A stretch of 64,000 bases of DNA from an uncultured Pseudomonadales bacterium (GCA_943788875.1 CALSSA010000003.1:1-64000); one strand, 5' to 3'; numbered from the stretch's first letter, positions 35,962 through 46,170 are shown. The notes: generated from the letters alone by a model not told the origin. Translations and numbers: made by a program.

Positions 35962-36546
35962 ATGGCAGATTTAACCCGAGCAGACCTGTGGTCATTAGAG
36001 CAGTACGCTGAGAAGCGCCCGGACTTCCGCACTCAGGTTATGGCTCACAAAAAGACCCGCGAAGTCTGTATTGGCAACAATGCCCGTCTGTGCTTTGAAG
36101 ATGAAACAACCATCCGCTACCAGATTCAGGAAATGCTGCGGGTAGAGCGTATTTTTGAAGCTGAGGGTATTCAGGAAGAACTGGACAGCTATAACCCGCT
36201 GCTGCCTGAAGGACAGAATCTTAAAGCCACTTTTATGCTTGAATACGACGATATAGACGAGCGCAAAGTAATGCTGCAAAACCTTAAAGGCGTTGAACGT
36301 CAGATTTGGGCACAGGTAGGCGACCGCCAACGCATTGTGCCTGTTGCCGATGAAGATATGGAGCGCGAGAACGAAGAAAAGACTTCCAGCGTACATTTTT
36401 TACGCTATGAGTTTAGTGCTGAAGAAATTGCTGCACTGCGCGGCGGTGAGCCCCTGACTATGGGCATAGATAACCCGCATATACAGCCTGCTTCAGTGCT
36501 GCTTGAAGATCCAGTGCGCAGTGCACTAATCGCCGATTTCGACTAA
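35962..36546 (+). CDS. DUF3501 family protein
   Basis: 194-residue soluble protein of the DUF3501 family, beginning MADLTRADLWSLEQYAEKR and containing CIGNNARLCFEDETTIRYQ and MLRVERIFEAEGIQEELD. The long acidic and helical sequence has no known catalytic motif. The family is regularly found beside rubrerythrin and this type of Fe-S protein, so a shared oxidative-stress or electron-transfer role is inferred from context only. Confidence 0.88.
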   Translation: MADLTRADLWSLEQYAEKRPDFRTQVMAHKKTREVCIGNNARLCFEDETTIRYQIQEMLRVERIFEAEGIQEELDSYNPLLPEGQNLKATFMLEYDDIDERKVMLQNLKGVERQIWAQVGDRQRIVPVADEDMERENEEKTSSVHFLRYEFSAEEIAALRGGEPLTMGIDNPHIQPASVLLEDPVRSALIADFD

Positions 36547-36620
36547 AAAATACACAGAGAGTGGACAGCTCCAACTGCTGCTGATTAAATCTGTATCAGA
36601 ACCGTTTAAGGAACAGAGTA

Positions 36621-37724
36621 ATGTCAGATATCCGCAGTGAAATAAAAGCCGGCATGGGCTTGATCACCCTAGATCGCCCAAGGGCGTTAAATGCCCTATC
36701 TCTGGATATGGTGCGCGACCTCTACGCCGTGCTAATAGACTGGCGTGACAACCCTGCGGTTGAAGCAGTCGCTATTCGCGGCTCTAATAAAGAAGGTCCA
36801 TTTGGCGCATTCTGTGCCGGTGGCGATATTCGGTTTTTCCACAGCGCCGGCATTGCCAACGATCAGGCACTGGAAGATTTTTTTACTGAAGAATACCGCC
36901 TCAATCACCTTATTTTTACCTTCCCCAAACCCTATATCGCCTTTATGGATGGCATTGTTATGGGCGGCGGCATGGGTATCAGTCAGGGCGCCTCAATCCG
37001 CATCGTCACTGAGCGCAGCAAGCTAGCAATGCCAGAAACTACTATAGGACTGTTTCCCGATGTCGGTGGTGGCTACTTTTTAAGCCGCTGTACCGGCGCC
37101 AGCGGCGAGTATCTGGCGCTTACAGGACAGGTTATGGTCGGCGCAGATGCGATTACGCTAGGACTTGCCGACAATCTGGCCGACAGTGCTTATATTGGAA
37201 CCCTATGGGATGATTTGACCTCCGACCCGACCCTGTCAGCAACCGAGAGGTTGCAGGTCTTAGAGGAGCGTTTAGAAGCCTCTACACCCGTCTACCACCA
37301 GCCCGACTGGATGGATAGCGCCATTGATTCCTGCTTTGCCAAACCCTCAGTGGCCGACATTTTACAGGCCCTGCAAGAGCAAAATTCCCCATGGGCAGAT
37401 GCCTGCATAAAAACACTTCGCCAGCGTTCGCCGCTAATGCTTCATGTCGTGCTGGAACAGATACATCGTGCCCGGCATATGACATTGGCCGATGATCTGC
37501 GAATGGAGCGCGATTTGGTGCGCCACTGCTTCTACACAGAACATCTAGGCCGCTCCGGGGTGACCAGCGAAACTATTGAAGGCATTCGTGCACTGGCCAT
37601 AGACAAAGATCATAGTCCAAAATGGAACCCTGAAACTATCGAAACTGTAGAGACTGATATGGTAGCGCCTTTCTTTGTGAGTCCCTGGGCCAGTCAGCAA
37701 CACCCTCTCGCCGATTTAGACTAA
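36621..37724 (+). CDS. Enoyl-CoA hydratase/isomerase family, probable 3-hydroxyisobutyryl-CoA hydrolase
   Basis: Crotonase-fold protein of 367 residues, longer than simple hydratases and matching the hydroxyisobutyryl-CoA hydrolase (HIBCH) branch of valine catabolism. Typical segments are ITLDRPRALNALSLDMV, GAFCAGGDIRFFH, YIAFMDGIVMGGGMGIS and AMPETTIGLFPDVGGGYFLS, the last two carrying the oxyanion-hole and catalytic Glu region. It ends 12 bases before the CPXCG gene. Confidence 0.88.
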   Translation: MSDIRSEIKAGMGLITLDRPRALNALSLDMVRDLYAVLIDWRDNPAVEAVAIRGSNKEGPFGAFCAGGDIRFFHSAGIANDQALEDFFTEEYRLNHLIFTFPKPYIAFMDGIVMGGGMGISQGASIRIVTERSKLAMPETTIGLFPDVGGGYFLSRCTGASGEYLALTGQVMVGADAITLGLADNLADSAYIGTLWDDLTSDPTLSATERLQVLEERLEASTPVYHQPDWMDSAIDSCFAKPSVADILQALQEQNSPWADACIKTLRQRSPLMLHVVLEQIHRARHMTLADDLRMERDLVRHCFYTEHLGRSGVTSETIEGIRALAIDKDHSPKWNPETIETVETDMVAPFFVSPWASQQHPLADLD

Positions 37725-37736
37725 GGCTGACCTGCA

Positions 37737-37925
37737 ATGGCACTGCATGAAGAGGAAATCACCTGCCCCTATTGCTGGGAATCGATCACATTATTTGTCG
37801 ATCCATCAGAATCACAGACCTACACCGAAGACTGCTTTGTCTGCTGCCGACCTATTTTGGTCTGCACTGAAGTGGATGGAGAGCATATTGCCGTGCAGGT
37901 CACCCAAGAGGATTTAGGATTTTAG
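37737..37925 (+). CDS. CPXCG-motif cysteine-rich small protein
   Basis: 62-residue probable zinc-binding protein of the CPXCG family. It has two Cys pairs: [16 protein letters not shown] at the N-terminus (CPYCW in place of CPYCG) and [11 protein letters not shown] in the centre. It is encoded 12 bases after the HIBCH-like gene. Function unknown; the family is widespread in gammaproteobacteria. Confidence 0.88.
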   Translation: MALHEEEITCPYCWESITLFVDPSESQTYTEDCFVCCRPILVCTEVDGEHIAVQVTQEDLGF

Positions 37926-37996
37926 CTGGTATTTCTCTGGCGTTAATATCAGGTACCATTGCGGCCCTTAGGCACGTTCTCAATCAGGAGTAATAC

Positions 37997-38533
37997 ATGG
38001 CCCTAAGCGCCACCATCTGCAAAGCAGATATAAATATTGTCGATATGGACCGACATTATTATCAGCAGCACAGCCTAACTGTAGCCCAACACCCCTCGGA
38101 AACCGATGAGCGGTTGATGGTTAGATTGCTGGCCTTCGCTCTCCATGCCGACGAATTACTCAGCTTCACCAAAGGCCTGAGCACCGACGACGAACCAGAC
38201 CTGTGGCAGAAAAGTCTCAGTGATGAAATTGAGTTATGGATCGAACTGGGCCTGCCCAGTGAGAAGCGCCTGAGAAAAGCCTGCGGGCGAGCACAGCAAG
38301 TGATTGTCTACACCTATGGCACCGGCTCCGCCGAACAATGGTGGAAACAGATACAGCCTCAGGTCACCAGATTCAACAACCTTAGCATCCGTCATCTCGA
38401 CACCAGTATCACCGCGGAGCTAGCCAGCGGGATGCAGCGCAACCTCGATATTCAGGTCAGTATTCAAGATTCAGAAGTCACCTGGGATGGCGACCAACAG
38501 ACATTGACCTTCACTCCGGAAGTCAAAATTTAG
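37997..38533 (+). CDS. yaeQ: YaeQ family protein
   Basis: 178 residues with the YaeQ sequence pattern: MALSATICKADINIVDMDRH at the start, AQHPSETDERLMVRLLAFAL, and GLPSEKRLRKACGRAQQVIV in the middle. The fold is related to PD-(D/E)XK nucleases, and early work linked YaeQ to RfaH-like suppression, but the present function is unclear. An AGGAGT ribosome-binding site lies 8 bases before the ATG. Confidence 0.9.
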   Translation: MALSATICKADINIVDMDRHYYQQHSLTVAQHPSETDERLMVRLLAFALHADELLSFTKGLSTDDEPDLWQKSLSDEIELWIELGLPSEKRLRKACGRAQQVIVYTYGTGSAEQWWKQIQPQVTRFNNLSIRHLDTSITAELASGMQRNLDIQVSIQDSEVTWDGDQQTLTFTPEVKI

Positions 38534-38641
38534 ACTGTCAATCAGGGCGTAAAAAAATTCATTAAATTCGATTAATTTTGCTTTGTGTTTTGAGTATTCG
38601 GGTGTACGCTGCCGCCGGATTTCAGGAGGCGACAAAAAGCC

Positions 38642-39871
38642 ATGCCCGTAAGAACTATTGTCAGTATCTGGCCGCTATTTGCAGGCCTTTCCCTTATTGG
38701 CCTCGCCGTTGGTGTGCAGGGCAGTTTGCTTGGCGTGCGCGCAGAAATAGAAGGCTTCGATGACTACCTGATCGGCCTGCTGATGTCCTGCTATTTTGCC
38801 GGGTTTTTGGCTGGGTCACTGCTCACTCCAAAGATGATTCAACGGGTCGGGCATATCCGTATTTTTGCTGCATTGTCGGCAGTGGCTTCGGTGACTATTC
38901 TTGTCCATGCCATTTATGTAGAACCCTGGGCCTGGGCACTGATGCGTCTGCTGACGGGCTTTGCTTTTTCAACCATTTATGTGGTGTCAGAGAGCTGGCT
39001 CAATCAGGCCTCAACCAATGCCAATCGCGGGCAAATACTTTCCGTTTATACCGCTATCTTGCTAGCAGGGATTTGTGCCGGGCAGTTTATGCTCAATCTG
39101 GCCAGCCCACTAGATTTCACCCTGTTTATTCTGATCTCAGTTATGGTCAGCGTGGCCGCAGTACCTATTCTGCTGTCAGTGATCACCACACCAGCAATAG
39201 AAGAAACCGAGCGGGTTAGTATTCGCCACCTTTGGTACCGCGCAAAGATGGGTGTAACAGGTATTGTCCTGTCCCAGTGGGTATCCAGTATCTTATTTGG
39301 TATGGGCGCGGTATATGCCACTAAACTTGGCTTTACTGTCTCCCAAGTGGCAAGCTTTATGGGCGCCATGATGGCCGGTGGCATGATTCTGCAATGGCCC
39401 ATAGGCAAACTCTCAGATATGGTCGATCGGCGCTGGGTAATGGGTGTTTCCTGCCTGCTTGCAGTAGCCTTCGCGTTATTGATCAGTATTGAATCAGAGG
39501 CCTCGATAAAACTCTATCTGCTGGTCTTTATGTTCGGCGGCTGCGCCTTGTCACTCTACACATTGGTGGTCGCTATCACCAATGACCACTTGCGCCCGAC
39601 AGAAATTGTCCCGGCCAGCGGCACCATAGTATTGATCGCAGGTTTGACCTCTATTACAGGCCCTATTACCGCTGTTTTTTGGTTACAGATATTTGGCCTG
39701 CAGAGTTTCTTTTTATTACTCGCGGCCTGCCTACTATTACTCGGAGGGATCAGCATCTGGCGCGTTCTCACCATTGAAGCACTGCCCATTGAATATAAAG
39801 TACAGAGCACCCTCCAGGCGGCCACTGCACCTGTGGGTACGGTCCTGCATGCGGAAGAGGAGATTGCTTAA
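38642..39871 (+). CDS. MFS transporter (YcaD-like)
   Basis: Major facilitator of 409 residues with about 12 membrane helices. The loop after TM2 reads AGSLLTPKMIQRVGHIRIF, a variant of the MFS signature, with its repeat in the second half (GKLSDMVDRRWVM). The sequence is closest in feel to the YcaD/CynX-type uptake group. It starts with ATG at 38642, seven bases after CAGGAGG. The transported compound is unknown. Confidence 0.85.
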   Translation: MPVRTIVSIWPLFAGLSLIGLAVGVQGSLLGVRAEIEGFDDYLIGLLMSCYFAGFLAGSLLTPKMIQRVGHIRIFAALSAVASVTILVHAIYVEPWAWALMRLLTGFAFSTIYVVSESWLNQASTNANRGQILSVYTAILLAGICAGQFMLNLASPLDFTLFILISVMVSVAAVPILLSVITTPAIEETERVSIRHLWYRAKMGVTGIVLSQWVSSILFGMGAVYATKLGFTVSQVASFMGAMMAGGMILQWPIGKLSDMVDRRWVMGVSCLLAVAFALLISIESEASIKLYLLVFMFGGCALSLYTLVVAITNDHLRPTEIVPASGTIVLIAGLTSITGPITAVFWLQIFGLQSFFLLLAACLLLLGGISIWRVLTIEALPIEYKVQSTLQAATAPVGTVLHAEEEIA

Positions 39872-39990
39872 AACACTGCAAGCAATTTCATAACTCAGCA
39901 ATGCAAATACACAGCAGGTAGTATGTCTAATCCTTTCGCTATTATATTGCGTAAATGGTGGAGTAAAATAACAATAAAAAAGGCCCGTTT

Positions 39991-42132
39991 ATGTCAAATT
40001 ACAGGATCATGCTCGCCGCAACTCTCAGTCTGTTTCTCAGTGGTTGTGTAGAAAAATTCGACGCTGCCGACTACCAGCAATTAGCGGACCAGTACGACGT
40101 GGTGATCGAGCGCGACCATCTGGGTGTGCCGCATATTATTGGCGAGCGAGATGTGGATGCCGCCTTTGGCTTTGCCTATGCTCAGGCGGAAGATAACTGG
40201 CAAATTATCCATGATAGCATTCCGTTTTATCGCGGCACCAACGGAGCGGTCAACGGTTCTGATGCGGCGATTGTCGATTTTATAATTAAATGGCTGGGTA
40301 TCTGGGAAGATCTGGATGCTGGCTATGAAACTGAGCTAAAGCCAGAAACCCGCGCCTATATCGAAGCCTTCGCCGACGGTATTAATTACTACGCCGCACT
40401 GCACCCACAGCAAACTGATAAGCGCCTGTTCCCGATTAATGGCAAGGATATTGTTGCCGGTTATATGCTGCGGCATCTGCTTTTTTATGGCTTTGATGCG
40501 CCTGTGAGAGAGCTGTATGAGGAACAGCGCAAATACCCTATCAGCCGCGGTCAGGACTCTAACTCCAGCACAGCCACGAGCAGCCATGGAGTCACCATCG
40601 GCGGTCTGCCTGTGGGCTCTAATGCTACCGCCTTGTCGCCCCATAACAGTACTGAAGGCGCTACCAGATTAGCGATTAATTCCCATCAGCCAACCACGGG
40701 TCCGGTGGCTTGGTATGAAGCCCATGTGCAGAGTAATGAAGGCCTAAATATTATGGGCGGGCTTTTCCCCAGCAGTGTCACTATTGGAGTAGGTTTTACT
40801 GAGAATTTGGGCTGGGGCGCCACGGTCAATAAACCTGATTTGGTAGATATTTTTGTACTGGATATCGACCCCAATGATCCAAATCGCTACAAGCTGGACG
40901 GAGAATGGAAAACTCTGGAATCTTGGGATATCGACATTGATGTCAAGCTGATGGGTTTTCTGCCCTGGTCTGTTACTCAGGAAGGTTTGCGATCAGTGCA
41001 TGGCCCAGTGTTGCGCACCGACCATGGCACCTACGCGGTTCGCTATGCGGGCATGGGTGAGATGCGTCAGGTGGAACAATGGCTGGCCATGAATAAAGCA
41101 CAGAATATGGAAGACTGGCGCAATGCTATGCGCATGCAGTCTTTTGCCAGTTTTAATATGGTTTATGCCGACCGCGAAGGTAATACCATGTTTGTCCATA
41201 ACAGCCTTACCCCGAACAGAAAGGCTGGCTATAACTGGGCACATTATCTGCCAGGTGACGACAGCAGCCTGATCTGGGATGAGTACATGCCGTTCGACCA
41301 GCTACCACAGTTGATCAATCCTAAGTCTGGGTATATTCACAGTGCCAATCAGAGCCCATTTCACATTAGTGGTGAGGCTGATAACCCGGTTAAAGAAAAC
41401 TACCGTACTGAAGATGGCTGGCCTACCCGCATGACCAATCGCGCTGATCGCGGACTGGAATTATTAGCCGAGCTAAGCCCCATTTCGGAACAGGAATTTT
41501 ATGATATCAAGCATGATAAAAGCTTTAGTACTCAATCTAGATCAATGGCATTTCTAAATCAGGCATCAACTCTGGATTTCAGTGCGCAGCCGCAAAAATA
41601 TCAGGACGCCCAGCAGCTGATTGCCAACTGGGACCGCAATACCAATATTGAAAACCGCGGCGCCGCCATGAGTACCTGTGTAATCGGCTCTGAGTGGATC
41701 GCCGAACAGAAAGGTAAGCCTGAGCCGGACATCCGCGAAGAACTTATCCGCTGCACCGATCTTTTACTCAGTAAAGTCGGCCGCCTTGATCCATTGTGGG
41801 GTGATGTCAGCCGCCATGTTCGCGGTGATCTCAATCTGCCCGTAGGCGGAGGCCCGGACACATTGCGGGCCATTTACGGACTCGGCATGGAAGAAGATGG
41901 CTTCCTCACTAATGTTGCTGGTGATGGACTCTACTACCTGCTGTCATGGGATGCCGAAGGTAATCAGCAAGTCCGGGGTATTCACCAGTACGGTGCCGCT
42001 ACATTAGATAAGAGCTCCCCCCATTACGCAGATCAGGCCCAGGACTATGTGGACGAAGTGCTTCACGACCCCTTGTTTGATGACGAGCTCAGAGCCGACA
42101 AAACCATTCGCCGCTACCGGCCCGGTGAATAG
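39991..42132 (+). CDS. Penicillin acylase family lipoprotein
   Basis: N-terminal-nucleophile hydrolase of 713 residues, probably periplasmic. The signal MLAATLSLFLSGC has a lipobox (LSGC). The precursor would be cleaved before the catalytic Ser of LPVGSNATALSP near residue 212, giving an alpha chain (about residues 25-210) and a beta chain. IERDHLGVPHIIGERD and AFGFAYAQAEDNW are typical alpha-chain parts, and GLFPSSVTIGVGFTENLGWG a beta-chain part. Relatives hydrolyse acyl-homoserine lactones or other N-acyl compounds; the substrate here is not known. Confidence 0.88.
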   Translation: MSNYRIMLAATLSLFLSGCVEKFDAADYQQLADQYDVVIERDHLGVPHIIGERDVDAAFGFAYAQAEDNWQIIHDSIPFYRGTNGAVNGSDAAIVDFIIKWLGIWEDLDAGYETELKPETRAYIEAFADGINYYAALHPQQTDKRLFPINGKDIVAGYMLRHLLFYGFDAPVRELYEEQRKYPISRGQDSNSSTATSSHGVTIGGLPVGSNATALSPHNSTEGATRLAINSHQPTTGPVAWYEAHVQSNEGLNIMGGLFPSSVTIGVGFTENLGWGATVNKPDLVDIFVLDIDPNDPNRYKLDGEWKTLESWDIDIDVKLMGFLPWSVTQEGLRSVHGPVLRTDHGTYAVRYAGMGEMRQVEQWLAMNKAQNMEDWRNAMRMQSFASFNMVYADREGNTMFVHNSLTPNRKAGYNWAHYLPGDDSSLIWDEYMPFDQLPQLINPKSGYIHSANQSPFHISGEADNPVKENYRTEDGWPTRMTNRADRGLELLAELSPISEQEFYDIKHDKSFSTQSRSMAFLNQASTLDFSAQPQKYQDAQQLIANWDRNTNIENRGAAMSTCVIGSEWIAEQKGKPEPDIREELIRCTDLLLSKVGRLDPLWGDVSRHVRGDLNLPVGGGPDTLRAIYGLGMEEDGFLTNVAGDGLYYLLSWDAEGNQQVRGIHQYGAATLDKSSPHYADQAQDYVDEVLHDPLFDDELRADKTIRRYRPGE

Positions 42133-42209
42133 ACGCTAGCTGGCAGACCCAGCACCGATGCTTTAGAATGCGGCTTCTACAGAATTGACGACCCCAACTG
42201 AAGCCTATT

Positions 42210-43148
42210 ATGTCTATACAGTGGTATCCCGGCCATATGCGCAAGGCCAGCAACGAAATGATTGAGGCCCTGCCGCAGGTCAATATTGTTGTTGAGGTTC
42301 TGGATGCCCGCATACCCTTTAGTAGCTCCAACCCGTTTATTCAGAGTCTATGCGCAGAAAAGCCCTATATCAAACTACTCAATAAAACTGACCTTGCCGA
42401 TCCTGATATTACTCAGCAATGGCAAGATTATTTCGAGAAGCAAAGTAATACCAAAACTCTGGCTCTAGATTTAAAGAATCATGACCCCAGCAGCAAAATT
42501 ATCGATCTGATTAATCGACTCTATCCTCAGCGGGAAGGTGGCAACACATTGGCCATGGTCACCGGCATTCCAAATGTTGGCAAGTCATCATTGATTAACT
42601 GTTTAGCCGGCAAACATATTGCACGGACCGGCGATGAACCAGCGATCACCAAGGGGCAGCAAAAGATTAATCTGCGCAATGGCATTATGCTATTGGACAC
42701 GCCCGGTATTCTCTGGCCAAAAATTGAAAACCCCCAAGGCAGCTATCGCCTGGCCACCACGGGCGCAATTAAAGATACAGCCGTGAGCTATGAAGATATT
42801 GCTTTTTTTGCCGCGGAGTTTCTCCTCGAAAAATATCCAGCACGCCTTAAAGAGCGTTTTAATATTACTGATTTGCCGAGAACTGAAATCGAGCTTCTGG
42901 AAATTATCGGCGCCCAGCGAGGTTGTTTGCGTGCCGGTGGCCGAGTCGATTTGGAGCGGGTCTCAACTATTTTCGTCAATGAACTGCGCGCCGGCATTCT
43001 CGGGCCTTTGGGTTTCGAAACACCGGAAATGATTGATAAAGAAATGGCACAGGTTGCCATCTTAAAAGCCGAGAAAGAAGAGCGAGAAAAAGCGCGGTTG
43101 GAAAAAGCTGCGACTCGTCGCCGCAAGGCTAAGTCTAACCGCCGCTAG
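42210..43148 (+). CDS. ylqF: Ribosome biogenesis GTPase YlqF/RbgA-like
   Basis: Circularly permuted GTPase of 312 residues. The motif order is G4 (NKTDL, near residue 60), then G1 (GIPNVGKSSLIN, near residue 122) and G3 (LDTPG, near residue 170), which is diagnostic of the permuted YlqF/YjeQ group. It begins with IQWYPGHMRKASNEM, the YlqF signature, and ends in a basic tail. It converges with the BaiN-type flavoprotein gene two bases away. Confidence 0.92.
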   Translation: MSIQWYPGHMRKASNEMIEALPQVNIVVEVLDARIPFSSSNPFIQSLCAEKPYIKLLNKTDLADPDITQQWQDYFEKQSNTKTLALDLKNHDPSSKIIDLINRLYPQREGGNTLAMVTGIPNVGKSSLINCLAGKHIARTGDEPAITKGQQKINLRNGIMLLDTPGILWPKIENPQGSYRLATTGAIKDTAVSYEDIAFFAAEFLLEKYPARLKERFNITDLPRTEIELLEIIGAQRGCLRAGGRVDLERVSTIFVNELRAGILGPLGFETPEMIDKEMAQVAILKAEKEEREKARLEKAATRRRKAKSNRR

Positions 43149-43150
43149 GC

Positions 43151-44347
43151 TCAGACATACTGCCCAGCGGCGTAGCCGGAAGCCCAGGCCCACTGAAAGT
43201 TATAACCTCCCAAATGTCCGGTTACGTCCATCACTTCACCGATAAAATACAGTCCTGGCTGGGTTTTGCACTCCATGGTTTTTGACGATAGATGATCGGT
43301 ATCTACGCCGCATAAGGTGACTTCGGCGGTGCGATAGCCTTCGGTGCCGGAGGGTTTTAGTTGCCAATCTTGAAGCTTGGCTGCCACCTCCATTAATACA
43401 GAGTCGGGAATCTCTGCCATGGGTTTATCAGCATGATTGAGCCAGTACAGGTTTTGCAATTCCAACACCAAGCCTTTAGATAGATGCTGCGATAATAAAT
43501 TGCGTAATAATGATTTAGCGCTGGATTTTTTATAGCCCAGTAATAGGGTACTGGCTTGCAGATCTGGCAGTAAGTTAATGCTTATTTTCTGCCCTGGCTG
43601 CCAGTAGCTGGATAGCTGCAGAGCCGCAGGTCCACTTATACCGCGATGGGTAAATAGCAGGTTCTCGCGGAAGGCGATATTATTCACCGATATCTCAACA
43701 TCCACTGCCAGACCGGAGAGTCTTTCGCTAATATCTTTTACCCAGTCGGTAAAGGTAAATGGCACCAGTCCGGCAGTGCGGGGCAGTAGATTAAGACCAA
43801 ATTGCTCGGCTATTTCATAGCCAAATCCTGAGGCACCCATGGTGGGAATAGACAGACCACCGGTGGCAATCACCAGTGACCGGCATTGGTAGCCGCCCAG
43901 AGTCGTTTGCAGTGAATATCCAGACTCCACAGGGGCGATAGCCTTAATATCGCATTTAGTTTTTATGCTGGTATTGGCCTGGTCACATTCATCCAGCAAC
44001 ATCGCCAAAATATCTTTGGCGGAGTTGTCGCAGAACAGTTCGCCATGTTTGCGCTCATGGTAGGCAATCTGATGGCGCTCCACCATCTCGATAAACTGCC
44101 ACTGGTTGTAGCCATTAAGTGCAGATTTACAAAAGTGGGGATTGGCCGATAAATAGTTTTCCGGCTGTATATCCAGGTTGGTAAAGTTGCAGCGACCTCC
44201 ACCGGACATCAAAATCTTTTTGCCAACCTTATTGCTACTGTCCAGCACAAGCACAGACCGGCCACGCTGACCCGCGGTAAAAGCACAGAATAAACCGGCA
44301 GCACCGCCACCTATGACAATCACATCATATTTCTTAGAGGCTGTCAT
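43151..44347 (-). CDS. BaiN/HI0933-type FAD-dependent oxidoreductase
   Basis: 398-residue flavoprotein with the FAD motif YDVIVIGGGAAGLFCAFTAG at the N-terminus, KILMSGGGRCNFTN near residue 46 and the C-terminal GEVMDVTGHLGGYNFQWAWA, all hallmarks of the HI0933/BaiN family. Substrate uncertain. It overlaps the DUF1415 gene by 4 bases and follows it in one transcript. Confidence 0.92.
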   Translation of the reverse strand: MTASKKYDVIVIGGGAAGLFCAFTAGQRGRSVLVLDSSNKVGKKILMSGGGRCNFTNLDIQPENYLSANPHFCKSALNGYNQWQFIEMVERHQIAYHERKHGELFCDNSAKDILAMLLDECDQANTSIKTKCDIKAIAPVESGYSLQTTLGGYQCRSLVIATGGLSIPTMGASGFGYEIAEQFGLNLLPRTAGLVPFTFTDWVKDISERLSGLAVDVEISVNNIAFRENLLFTHRGISGPAALQLSSYWQPGQKISINLLPDLQASTLLLGYKKSSAKSLLRNLLSQHLSKGLVLELQNLYWLNHADKPMAEIPDSVLMEVAAKLQDWQLKPSGTEGYRTAEVTLCGVDTDHLSSKTMECKTQPGLYFIGEVMDVTGHLGGYNFQWAWASGYAAGQYV

Positions 44348-44898
44348 AGTAGGTTATCTAGTCGCTGTTGTAGTTCTGCTGCATTCATAGCTTCGAGAGT
44401 TTCGATATTGCGCAGGGGAATTTCTTCTGGATTTGGAAATTCCTGTAGTACGCGATCCATCATTTCTTCCCGCAGAAAGTGAATCATTGGGTAGGGGGAA
44501 CGATTGGTGAAATGGCTAGTGGCTCCCTCGGGCTCGTCATCAAACTGATACTGGGGATGAAAGCTGGCCAGTTGAATAGTACCTGCCAACCCCTGTTCTT
44601 CAAGTAGATTATTGGCATTATCAATAAAGTGCAAATAGGTATCAAAGTCCTCGAGTCCGGCGGGTAACACCAGCAATGAGGTGGCAATCTCGGACTCCGA
44701 AGAATGACAGATCAAATCTAGTTCCTGCAGGTACATAGAGGCAATATCTTCCAGCTTGGCCGATTCACAGACAGTCAGGCGCAAACCGTCGGCAGCGAGA
44801 ACTGGCCGCGCAAAAGGGCACAGATTAAGGCCCACCACAAAGCTCTCGAGCCATGCTCTGGTGCGCTGCTCTACATTGGCATAAGCCGAGGGAGACAT
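44344..44898 (-). CDS. DUF1415 family protein
   Basis: 184 residues matching DUF1415: RAWLESFVVGLNLCPFARPV at the start, LLVLPAGLEDFDTYLHFID, ATSHFTNRSPYPMIHFLREE and DRVLQEFPNPEEIPLRN. No known activity. It is upstream of the BaiN-type gene and divergent from an OYE-type oxidoreductase, with 167 bases between. Confidence 0.9.
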   Translation of the reverse strand: MSPSAYANVEQRTRAWLESFVVGLNLCPFARPVLAADGLRLTVCESAKLEDIASMYLQELDLICHSSESEIATSLLVLPAGLEDFDTYLHFIDNANNLLEEQGLAGTIQLASFHPQYQFDDEPEGATSHFTNRSPYPMIHFLREEMMDRVLQEFPNPEEIPLRNIETLEAMNAAELQQRLDNLL

Positions 44899-45065
44899 AG
44901 AAAACTCGTTGCGAATAACAGGGGCGCTAGAATACCCAGTCCGACTCTCGCCAACAAGCTAAAGGTAAGGCTTGTTTAAATGGGCTTTTATCAACAAGGT
45001 CGATTCATGTATCCTGCCCCGCTGTGAAAGCAAATATCAGCCCTTAATCTTCTCGAGAATTTACA

Positions 45066-46139
45066 ATGAGTAATCTGTTTCAGCCCATTCACTTTAAGTC
45101 CGGTGCCAGCCTGAAAAACCGATTTATGCTGGCCCCTCTGACTAATACTCAAAGCCATACCGATGGCACATTGTCAGATGATGAATATCACTGGTTAACC
45201 ATGCGTGCCAAAGGCGGGTTTGGGCTGACTATGACCTGTGCCGCCCATGTGCAGGCTGTGGGGCAGGGTTTTCCCGGGCAGTTGGGAATCTTTGGTGATG
45301 AGCACCTGCCAGGGCTGACACGCCTGGCCCAGGGTATTAAGGCTGAAGATAGTCTGGCAGTGGTACAGCTGCACCATGCCGGAATGCGCTCCCCTGCAGA
45401 CCTGATTGGTCAGGCGCCGGTGTGCCCATCAGATCATGCAGAAACCGGTGCCACGACTCTTAGCCCTGAAGCCGTTGAGCAGTTGATCGAAGATTTTATC
45501 TGCGCTGCCGAGCGGGCAGAACAGGCTGGTTTTGATGGTGTCGAAATCCACGGTGCCCATGGTTATATTCTCGCCCAGTTCCTCAGTGGCACCATTAACC
45601 AGCGGCAGGACCAGTTCGGCGGCAGCATCGAAAACCGTATGCGTCCTATTACCGAAATTATTGATGGTATTCGCGCCCGTTGCCGTGCGGATTTCTTGCT
45701 TGGCCTGCGACTTTCGCCAGAGCGCTTTGATGTGCAACTTGGCGATATAATCGAAGTGGCAAAGCTGATACTGGCCGACCAAAAAATTGATTTTCTTGAT
45801 ATGTCATTGTGGGATTCATTTAAAGAGCCGGAAGAAGAAGCCTTTAAAGGACGCAGCCTGCTTTCCTACTTCACTGAACTGGAGCGCGGCAATGTGGCCT
45901 TGGGCATTGCAGGAAAACTGCGTAACCCAGAAGAAGTCAATCAGGCTATGGACGCCGATATTGATTTTATTATGCTGGGCCGAGCTGCAATATTGCACCA
46001 TGACTTCCCAATACAAATGCAGGCGGACAGTAGTTTTACCCCAGTCCGAAATCCAGTTTCGGCAGATCATCTGCGTGCTGAAGGTCTGGGCGAGGCATTT
46101 ATTACCTATATGTCAGGCTGGAAAGGTTTTGTAAGCTAA
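45066..46139 (+). CDS. NADH:flavin oxidoreductase (Old Yellow Enzyme family)
   Basis: FMN barrel protein of 357 residues. Visible parts are FKSGASLKNRFMLAPLTNTQ at the N-terminus, LHHAGMRSP (substrate His region), GVEIHGAHGYILAQFLSG with the His pair, QDQFGGSIENRMR and the phosphate-binding FIMLGRAAILHHDFP. It reduces activated alkenes in general; the specific substrate is unknown. There are no cysteine cluster motifs, so it is a single-domain OYE. Confidence 0.9.
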   Translation: MSNLFQPIHFKSGASLKNRFMLAPLTNTQSHTDGTLSDDEYHWLTMRAKGGFGLTMTCAAHVQAVGQGFPGQLGIFGDEHLPGLTRLAQGIKAEDSLAVVQLHHAGMRSPADLIGQAPVCPSDHAETGATTLSPEAVEQLIEDFICAAERAEQAGFDGVEIHGAHGYILAQFLSGTINQRQDQFGGSIENRMRPITEIIDGIRARCRADFLLGLRLSPERFDVQLGDIIEVAKLILADQKIDFLDMSLWDSFKEPEEEAFKGRSLLSYFTELERGNVALGIAGKLRNPEEVNQAMDADIDFIMLGRAAILHHDFPIQMQADSSFTPVRNPVSADHLRAEGLGEAFITYMSGWKGFVS

Positions 46140-46170
46140 TCAAAAGTCAGGGTAGCTGCGTAATACTTCT

